Positions 56,277 to 64,000 of a DNA stretch of 64,000 bases are shown here, in pieces (the stretch's first letter is position 1; the number at the start of each line of letters is the position of its first letter). The notes under the pieces were generated by a model. The model saw only the letters and a list, made by a program, of their open reading frames with translations. It did no database searches and had not been told where the DNA came from. A program made the translations under genes and the position numbers. The stretch spans positions 59,960,744-60,024,743 of the forward strand of contig CM028381.1 of assembly GCA_013146195.2 (NCBI GenBank). The letters run 5' to 3'. Source of the stretch: Codonopsis lanceolata (taxonomy: Eukaryota > Streptophyta > Magnoliopsida > Asterales > Campanulaceae).

Positions 56277-57489
56277 TGTGACGACCCGACCCGGATTTCA
56301 ATACGAAATCCCAAGGTCGTCTTGAAAGAAAACAATTAACAAAACACAAGTAGCAAATAATGGGTAGGGCCGTAACGGCGATACACCGACAACTTAAAAC
56401 ACATGCGGAAGCAAAATATAACATAAGCAGGTGGCGCCCGAGCTAACAAGCTCAAACTAAAACAACCAAAGAGATGATTAATCTCTCGGTCCAAAAATTC
56501 GACTCACGTGCCGCAACATTGGGCACGTAGGACAAACTCCCTGTTATGCAATTCATATATAGCATAAAATGAAACCAAGTCATCGGCGAAACTACGGCCG
56601 GAACCCAACATTAAACTAAGTCTAAGACTCTAGTCTAACAACTCAACGGCTAAACACGTCTTGGGAGAACAAACATATTAATAACTAGCAATATAGCATG
56701 CTAAACATTTTCACCAAAAACCAAGCACGACTAAAACATGTCGGCTTCCAACAACTTAAGTACTAACAATTATAAGTACTAACAACAAGTAAGCATGTGG
56801 AGATATAACCATACACATACATCAAGCACAACCACCACCGGTTGGCTACCAAAAGAATAAGCTAACATCAAATACATCATTACAATCATATTAAGGTTTG
56901 CTACCCAATAATGAAGTTTACATAACTTCATTCTTCCCAACGACCTCACCAAAAGCAAAAAGGTACAACCATGTAGCAACCTTTCCAAAAGAATTCCCTT
57001 GCCAACGAAGCCTTCGGAATTTACTTGGATCCGCTCGCACGACTCGGATCTAGGGAAACACAACCAACAAATAAAAGTAAGTCACAATGACTTAGTAAGT
57101 TACTAACCATAACTTCCTAACATGGCATAATGCTCAATCATAATATATCATGCTATTGTCATGAAATAACCTCATAATAAATCATGTATGGCATCCATGC
57201 TCAACATTAAATAAATATGTTATCGTTAAAGTATAACATCTCATCATAAAACCATGTCAAGGCATTTTAGTCCTAAACAACAATAGTTATACCTTTGGCA
57301 ATAAAACCACTCCCATAATATTCATGTGGTAGCATATATGCTTAACAACTTAAATCAATATGTTATCTATTAAGTATAACATGTAATAAACCAACACAAG
57401 CATCATATCATATCCAAATCCAACAAGCACGTTATTTACTTAAGCACTTGTGAAACAATTCATATATATAAGGGATATGATACCATTAC

Positions 57490-57515
57490 CGAAAATTCCT
57501 CCGCGCGTGTCGCTC
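57490..57515 (-). other. Candidate microexon in LTR C
   Basis: 26 nt, sense GAGCGACACGCGCGG..., preceded by GTGTTTTTGCAG and followed by GTAAT. Two nt longer than in A, E and H. Confidence 0.4.
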
Positions 57516-57652
57516 CTGCAAAAACACGTGCAAAAACCCTTATGTGCCCTCGATATCCCTCTCGTAGATATCGACGTCCCCGAGACGATCTCCGCTCGAG
57601 TTCCATAGTTATCAAAGTCATGTGTATTACTACAACTAAGATAAACTACTTC

Positions 57653-57739
57653 CCACCGTGGCCATCGATGGAGGGTGTGTGACAAACGGCGATACATCGC
57701 GATCACGAATCCCATAATTCGTGAAGACGATGTATCGCC
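57653..57739 (-). other. Conserved hairpin pair HP1/HP2 in LTR C
   Basis: HP1: arms 57688-57710 and 57717-57739, 20 of 23 positions paired with the same 3-nt internal loop position as H. HP2: 57653-57658 with 57666-57671; on the sense strand all six pairs form, one as a G-U. Confidence 0.75.
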
Positions 57740-58756
57740 CCACCAAAGACTCAATGCACCAGAGCGCCACGGTGGACTTAAAACCCAAGCACAAGTAATA
57801 TATACTCATATGCTCAAAACAAGTAGGTAAACACTCTACTATCAAACTAGTCATGCAATTCATTCACAACTAGCAAAAACATCATAACCGAGAATCATAT
57901 AAGCTCTCATAATCAAGTGTGCTTCACACACTTCAAAACTTCTTGGAGGCTCGACCTCCATGAACTCTACCCAAAATTCCGTAGGACTTAAAATTATAGT
58001 TCCTAGGATTCAAACTAACCCAAAGGTTAACTCCGTTGAGTTCAATCTAAGTTTTTCGAAAATAAGGGTATAGAAGCATGGGCTTCAATATCCCCCTATG
58101 TCCATAACTATCGCCAATAATCATGTTCCCAAGTTCAATGGACTCACATAAACCCAACAAAACTCTTAACAATGCATCATAGAACAAATTGGTAAATTTG
58201 TGCATAAACTCATTTAAATCACTTTACCAATCATGCCTTCCAAAACTTGAATAAATTATGTAACATGTATTAATACACTCTACTATACATATATAACACA
58301 TTACTCAAGCTTAACATCATACTCATTAAGATAAATCAACATTTGGGTAAAATTCCCTTCCAAGTATCTCCACCAACTCATGCTCAACATACATGAATAA
58401 ATTACATAACAAGGTTTAATATGCTACATTAAACATGAATAACATAATAATCAAGCTTACCACCATGTTTAACAAGCCAATACATAATTGGGGCAAAACA
58501 CCCTCCAAGCATCTCTACCAAATCAAGTGAAATGCTCATGGATAATTCACATAGCCAAGTTCATTAGACAATTTAGAACATCAATTTCATATAGACATGG
58601 TCTCACATAGGCCAATCAAGCTCTAACAAAATCTTGCAATCCTAGGGTTCATGCATTTCTAGAAGCCCTAACAATGGCTTCCATTGACCCACATAGCACA
58701 CATGGTTGATTCCCTAGGGTCAATGGAGCCTAAAAAGAAGAGGAAGGAAGGTAGAA

Positions 58757-58762
58757 CTTACA
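58757..58762 (-). other. Splice-donor consensus in LTR C
   Basis: Sense TTTT|GTAAGTTCTACC, about 230 nt after the predicted start site, matching the place of the donors in A, B and E. Confidence 0.5.
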
Positions 58763-59017
58763 AAAATCTCAGCCCTAAAAATCAGAATTTTCGGATTGGG
58801 AAGTGGGTGTCTTCTCTTCAACTCCTCTTCAAATTTGTTGGTAGATTGGGGAAGAAGAAGACCTTGATGATGGACACCAAGCTTGGCCCCTTTGAAACCC
58901 TAGAAATTCACCTTCACACAAGCTCCTCCCAGGTCTCTTGAAGGCTTGAAGAAATCGCAAGAGGAAGGGCTGCAAATCTGTTTGGTCGCACAAGTGAGAA
59001 GAGCGGCTGAATTGGGG

Positions 59018-59027
59018 CTTTTATATG
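59018..59027 (-). promoter_or_regulatory. TATA box of LTR C
   Basis: Sense CATATAAAAG with CCCC before it, as in B. Confidence 0.65.
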
Positions 59028-59225
59028 GGGGATTAGTTGCTCTAATTAGGTCACTAATTACCCCCTAATCTCCTAATAGATGTTTAGGATTAGTGTTAGG
59101 TTAATTAGGTTAGTTTAGGATGTGTTTGAAATGGTTTAAGTGGCCAAAATTTCGGACAGAATGAAGAAGGGGTTAAAATCCCGTAAACTGGAAGCAGCAC
59201 CCCTTGCGGTCGCATGGGATGAAGT

Positions 59226-59239
59226 GATGCGGCCGCATC
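59226..59239 (-). promoter_or_regulatory. U3 palindrome in C
   Basis: GATGCGGCCGCATC, fully palindromic, about 200 bp upstream of the TATA box. Confidence 0.6.
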
Positions 59240-59762
59240 AGTCACTTTCAAAGAATTAGGTTTTTCGCTTCGCTTTGCTCGATCCGGCCTCTCCCGCGTG
59301 CGTTCTCGAGTCCTTCCAAACCAAAATTGGTCTACAATTCAACCTTAATATCCTCTAATCTATAACTAAAGGATTCAAGTCTCAAACCTCATCAAAACAT
59401 GGCCAAGAAGTCAGGCAGAACTCGCCCGAACGACGACCGAAAAAGTGAAACTGAAAAGGGTTTTCGCTAGAATCCAACTAGCAACCAAACCGTCGATGCA
59501 ACTAGCATCTAACAACATCCAAGGCATATTAATGATGTTTTAAATGCCCTTTAACAATTATCCAAGAAGTTACAACATAAATCTTAAACCCGAGATTCAA
59601 AGCATCTCGCGAAAGAAAAGTGCATACATGCATCTCAAACGACGTCAACGATCATGCTATTGACTCTAAACATATACGGGAGCTAAATGAACATGTTTAT
59701 GATGATTATAAGAGTATGAGTTCATGCATAACACAAGCAACAACATAAATTAGGGTTTTACA

Positions 59763-59767
59763 TGACC
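59763..59767. repeat. Right target-site duplication of C (TGACC)
   Basis: Matches 56272-56276. Confidence 0.95.
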
Positions 59768-62652
59768 TATGTGAGACCATGATATATATGAAATTCATGT
59801 TCTAACTAGTCTATTGAACTTGATTAGGTTGATTATCCATGAGTTTTGATGTTGGTTTGGTTGAGATACTTGGAGGGTGTTTTGCCCAAATTTGGTTTAG
59901 CTTGCAAAATTATTAATGTAAGCTTGATTACTATGTTTTATATGCTTAATAGAGTATATTAAATCGGGTTGTATGATTTAATCATGAATTGGGAGTTATG
60001 AATGGTAAGATGAGCTAAATGAAATTGTGCTCAAAATGATGAATTTATTCTATGTTATATTAGTGAAGGTTTTGTCTTGTTTATGAGAGTTAAACGAACC
60101 CTGGGATGATGGTTATTATTGGATAGTTATGAATATAGGGAAAATTGAGAACCATAGCTTCTTTGCCCTAAAATTTTAGAAAGGGTAGATTAGACTCAAC
60201 GGAGTCATTATAGGCTTGATAATATGTTAAGCAAACTTGGGTTGAAATCTTCTACGATGATTGGATTTCGTTTGGTTAATGGAGGAAGAACATAACTTCC
60301 AAACTTTAAATGGTTGGTGATTGAGATGTGTTTGGTGGATTTTAGTCTTGGGAATTAAGCCCGAATGACTATTGAGATTGGGTTGTAAACCTTAAGAAAT
60401 TATTACGGTATGAATTTATAAAACACATAAAGAATGAAATGTGTTAGTAAGACTCAACGAGTCGTAATAAGGCCAATAAAATGATAAAGAGCCTTGGGTT
60501 GAAACCCTACAATGTTTGGGTTTGCTTGGGTTGTGTTTGTGCACAGGGTCTTTGGTTTGTGTCCAATGGAGACATTCATGGTATGAAGATTTATTAGAAA
60601 TATGTTTTAAGCATGCTTGTTAGAGCATGGGATAATTGAGACCCGCATAAGGTCACGAGATTATTTAAGAGAAGATTAAGAGAGAATCCTCTTCTCAAGG
60701 ATTTTTGTTGCGTACATATGGCAGCGAAGTGACTACGGAGTAGTCATGAAGTTTTAAGTATGGTGTTGGGTTATCGATCATGTATGACGATTAGGACTAT
60801 GATTGAGTCCGTGTACTTAAAATAAAGACTAAAATAATAAGTCTTGATTGGTGGATATTTTGAGACTAGCGTAGTAGTCTTGGTTTGATTTGAGTTGAGG
60901 ATTAAGGAAGACCTCACATTATAATTTTATTAGGCGGTAAGCTATGCTTGAATGGGTTAATGACTTGAGGAATAATGAATACCTCAATAAAGTAGTTCTT
61001 GAACTAAACTTGTAAGTTAGTTGAACACAATGGTTATATGCAAATATATGCATTGTTCATGATGTTTTGTAGAGCATTATGTCCTACTTGTTTATATGCA
61101 ATTATATGCATGGTTTATGAAATTTGTAGAGCATTATGTCCTACGTGGTTATAATGCAAATATGTGCATGGATTATGGGATTTTGTGGAGCATTATGCCC
61201 TATTTGTTTATGTGCAATTATGTGCATGGTTTATGAGTTGTTGTAGAGCATTATGTCCTACATGATTTAATGAGTCCGATAATAATGAATTTGGTCTCAT
61301 TGGTTTAGACAAGTAAATATCTACTTGAACGTTTGGTTAAAGTCAAATGGCGGGTTTTGGTTGTTGTTATTAGGCAATGGGACGATTCATAGCCTTTGGG
61401 AACAATCGCTACGAATCGTTGCATTGGGTCCTTTTTCTCCTCACTATTTGGCCAATAGTGGGATGTGATCTCGGTAATGCCACCTAGCCCGACATCGAGC
61501 TCTCATTTCTCATCCGGAGATCGGATGAATGTAACAGTACTCATTAAGGAAGCCGTGAGTTGAGATTATTTGGGGAGGAACCCCGGGGTATTATTGATTG
61601 GGAATTGAGCCGAATCATGGTTTGAGATTTGATATCATGGGAGTTGGTTGGGTTTGAAACAGGATCTAGTGTAACGGTTCGATTCTAGTTCTTGTTACAC
61701 ATGTTTATTTATGAGCATTTATATGAAAGATAAAATGCTACTTGATTTATGTGAGTTTATGTGCTTTAAAAATTAAGTACATGTTTCATGATGGTATACT
61801 AGCATGATACCATGATTTTATATGATTGTGCATTTATGCCATGCCATGTCATAATATGCCATATGTTGCATTTAGAAACTTTCTTGGGTCATTATGACTC
61901 ACTTCTCGTGTGATTGTTTTTCCTAGTGTGTGCAAGTGATCCCATTAGTGCCAATTGGCCTCGGGCTTGGATAACGACTTTAGCAGTGGTCTTCCAAGTC
62001 AAAAGCTTGGAGTTATTTAATTACTATGTTGTTATTATTTGTGAGGCTCGAATGTAAAGTTATGTAGACTTTACTTGGGTAGATTGTAGTATTATTTTAT
62101 GGTTGTGTATTTGGGAGCCGGTTGTATTGCCGAGCATTTGTACCCTTAGTATTTATTTCCTGTCGTTTCGAGCATGTGTGGCTCGCTTATTCTAGTTGTG
62201 GTATATTGTTGCTCCTACCTCCGATAGTTTTAGTCGTGAGGTTTGGTTGGTGGTTTAGCATAATTTTTATGGTTATAGTGAATTGTTCCTCAGGCATGTT
62301 ATAGCCGTTGAGTGTTGTTTATCGGGTTGGGATTTTGTTCCAATGTTCATAGCCGCCTTGGTTGCCGATGGTTTGTGGTGCGTGTCTAATGTTGCATCAC
62401 GGCAATTTTTGGGCCGAGATTTACCATCTCTTTGGTTGTTTATTTTTAGGAGCTTGTTAGCTCGGGTCCCATTATGGTTTTGCTTCCGCAGTTTTGTTTT
62501 TATTTTCCGTATTGCCGTTATGGCTTTACCTTCCTGAGCCGGGTTCTTGCTTGACTCGCACCAATATGCTTAGCGGTGTGCTTGTCCGTCTCTTAGTTTG
62601 TCCTCGATGGCACGACCTGGATCTCAGATGAGATCCGGGTCGGGTCGTCACA

Positions 62653-62657
62653 TGTCT
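62653..62657. repeat. Right target-site duplication of B (TGTCT)
   Basis: Matches 47735-47739. Confidence 0.95.
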
Positions 62658-63164
62658 AGTAGCCAACAATGTTCGTGACAATTGCTATGGCACATAAGCC
62701 GCCTCAGCCACTTCAACTTCAGCACCTCTCCAAGCTCTCCAAAATGGGCTTGTCAAAGATCTACCTACTGTTTCGATCATGACGTAAGTTGTAAAGCTTG
62801 TCAACTAGGAAAACTTTCCAAGTCCTCCTTCAAAAGAAAGTCTTTTATCAACAAACAAACCTCTTGACTCGCATATGGATCTCTTTGGACCTATTACAAC
62901 GACGATGTTCGAGACAAGTACATCAGTAGTTGATGACTACTCTAGATTCACTTGGATTGAAACTATGACATCTAAAGATGAAGCATTGATAGCTCAATCC
63001 TTTTTGAAGACTTCAAACTCAAAAGCTTGAAGACATTTGTGACATAGATCGGAACAACGACTGAATTCAAAAACATGGTGTAGAAAAGCTAGCGATGACC
63101 ATGGGATCGGCCACAACTTCTCTGTAGCGGTACTCCTCAACAAAATGGTGTATAGGTGAACGGA
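62658..63164 (+). pseudogene. Copia element D, second part: pre-integrase and integrase
   Basis: Resumes the pre-integrase region directly after B. Recognisable pieces: CKACQLGKLSKSSFKRKS (zinc-finger end), HMDLFGPI with the first catalytic Asp, VVDDYSRFTWIE, and TPQQNG just before the gap. Many frameshifts. It is cut off by the N run. Confidence 0.85.
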
Positions 63165-63264
63165 NNNNNNNNNNNNNNNNNNNNNNNNNNNNNNNNNNNN
63201 NNNNNNNNNNNNNNNNNNNNNNNNNNNNNNNNNNNNNNNNNNNNNNNNNNNNNNNNNNNNNNNN
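63165..63264. other. Assembly gap, 100 N
   Basis: Exactly 100 N, a conventional placeholder for a gap of unknown size. Confidence 1.
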
Positions 63265-63480
63265 AATACAAGTCTCTTTCACTCCTCCATTAAGCAAACT
63301 CGTAATAAGCTTTTCATTCATCAAATCAAGGATATGCGGTGGTAATAATCTCTTCAACCGAAGATGCCATAAAAGATGTTTATTGCCTTTTACAAAGAAC
63401 AACTTTCTCGCCACTCCTGACTTCTAATGACCTCATTAATGTGGTTCCTTCTTTGTTAAGCCCGATCATAATGCCTTCTT
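63265..63480 (-). pseudogene. Copia pre-integrase fragment
   Basis: Minus-strand translation gives KGNKHLLWHLRLKRLLPPH then LMNEKLITSL, the GAG-pre-integrase LWHxRLGH motif with GH altered. Opposite strand to D, so a different copia copy. The left side is cut by the gap. Confidence 0.7.
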
Positions 63481-63489
63481 TCCGCACCT

Positions 63490-64000
63490 CCTTCTATGGC
63501 CGAAATCAAAGAGATTGTTTTTTCCTCGGGGACAAATAAGAATGGCCCGACGGATTTTCGGGAAATTCTATACTTCTTGTTGGAACATTATCTCTGGGAC
63601 CTTTTTCTAGCTATCTCTCGAATTTTTTCGGGATTTGAAATGCCAAAATCTTGGACAAAGACCCTTAATTACAATTCCCAAATCGCTCATATTGATTCTT
63701 TAAGGATCTTCGACCGATAAGTCTCTAAACTTTTGTAATAAAATCGCCTCAAAGATTTTATCACCGACGCCCACATATTGTTGCTTATTATTTCGATTCC
63801 AGCAGTGCTTTACTAAAGGACGCCTCATCCAGATAATTTATTATTGGCACATGAAATGGTAGACCACCTGAAGAAGAAGGTTAATGGTACCAATGTGATT
63901 CTCAAACTCGACATGGCTAAAGCCTTTGATAGAGTTTCTTGGATTTTCTTGATTGATGTGCTCCGGAAATTTGGTTTTGGAGAAGTTTTTATTGACATGA
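63490..64000 (+). pseudogene. LINE-4: reverse-transcriptase N-terminal fragment
   Basis: Plus-sense LINE. Translated pieces: AEIKEIVFSS, GPDGFSGNFY (alternate frame), FSGFEMPKSWTKTL, FTKGRLI, then an open run LLAHEMVDHLKKK and LDMAKAFDRVSWIFLIDVLR at the window edge. Several frameshifts. The last part is very similar to the start of LINE-1. It continues beyond 64000; its left edge, next to the copia scrap, is approximate. Confidence 0.82.

Larger units (their letters stand above)
56277..59762 (-). mobile_element. C: 3486-bp solo LTR (gag-only superfamily, sense -)
   Basis: On plus it runs from TGTGACGACCCGACCC to GGGTTTTACA, flanked by TSD TGACC, with no internal region, primer site or polypurine tract; hence a solo LTR left by LTR-LTR recombination. 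Minus-sense features: start TGTAAAACCC, U3 palindrome 59226-59239, TATA 59018-59027, splice donor 58761, hairpin pair 57739-57653, candidate microexon 57515-57490, terminal hairpin 56311-56293. Confidence 0.93.
47740..62652 (+). mobile_element. Element B: gag-containing long-LTR retrotransposon without pol
   Basis: Plus-sense, 14.9 kb including solo LTR C. Left LTR 47740-52025 (4286 bp), right LTR 54905-62652 (about 4.26 kb without C and the duplicated 5 bp), TSD TGTCT. The internal region is only 2.9 kb: degenerate primer site, a frameshifted gag, a conserved noncoding 3' part and a polypurine tract. Same superfamily and organisation as A, with strongly diverged LTRs. It is inserted in copia element D. 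Confidence 0.94.
54905..62652 (+). repeat. 3' LTR of element B (split by solo LTR C)
   Basis: Parts 54905-56276 and 59768-62652. It ends GATCCGGGTCGGGTCGTCACA. Hairpin pair at 61375-61460, terminal hairpin GGATCTC/GAGATCC at 62619-62636. It differs from the 5' LTR mostly in short replaced blocks near CG-rich words. Confidence 0.92.

Noticed and set aside
1..64000. Host protein-coding genes or RNA genes
   Set aside because: Every long frame is explained by a transposable element, a tandem repeat or an antisense shadow.

Overview
The window is repeat-rich nuclear DNA of a flowering plant. Every protein remnant I recognise is plant retrotransposon-type: Del/Tekay-like Gag, a Tat-type gag-pro-pol with two RNase H domains and an antisense gene, Ty1/copia gag and pol pieces, and plant LINE reverse transcriptase with a C-terminal RNase H. 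I found no host gene, rRNA, tRNA gene or CRISPR array. A 100-N assembly gap lies at 63165-63264. The species cannot be named from the sequence.

Layout. (1) 1-4020: LTR and leader of an LTR element (J), split by a 5'-truncated LINE (LINE-1, 860-3370); the leader holds three ~190-bp tandem repeats. (2) 4378-7901 plus 18624-18836: fragments of two long LTRs (H and G, sense +). G is split by element A (7902-18623, sense -), a complete gag-only element with ~4.0-kb LTRs and TSD TTAAT. (3) 18837-19676 and 35060-35860: AT-rich DNA with a ~330-345-bp tandem repeat, split by element F (19677-35054, sense -, TSD TTTTA), a Tat-like Ty3/gypsy element. F carries a decayed gag-pro-pol, a decayed intron-containing antisense gene, two minisatellites and a nested LINE (LINE-2). 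(4) 35862-64000: a deep nest. LINE-3 (sense -) is cut by element E (same family as A). E is cut by Ty1/copia element D (+). D is cut by element B (+, gag-containing, ~4.3-kb LTRs, TSD TGTCT). B's right LTR is cut by C, a 3.5-kb solo LTR (sense -, TSD TGACC). Right of the gap are another copia scrap and a LINE fragment.

How it fits together. A, B, C, E, G and H are diverged members of one LTR superfamily. Where both flanks survive they have TG...CA ends, an LTR 3' end near GGGTCGGGTCGT(C/T)ACA, an initiator-Met-type primer site, very long LTRs, and internal regions with gag but no pol (TR-GAG or LARD-like, so presumably mobilised in trans). Reading these LTRs against each other gives the most interesting signal of the window: (a) a consensus 5' splice site ~200-230 nt downstream of the LTR TATA box; (b) a 3' splice site 7-8 nt upstream of the gag ATG; (c) in four LTR families, a 24-26 nt segment bounded by splice-site-like sequences (a possible microexon); (d) a pair of conserved hairpins lying inside the predicted intron; (e) a hairpin at the LTR 3' end with a compensatory change. 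I infer that gag is made from a spliced RNA, while the unspliced RNA alone keeps the primer site and the hairpins (candidate packaging or dimerisation signals). This is inference from comparison and has not been tested.
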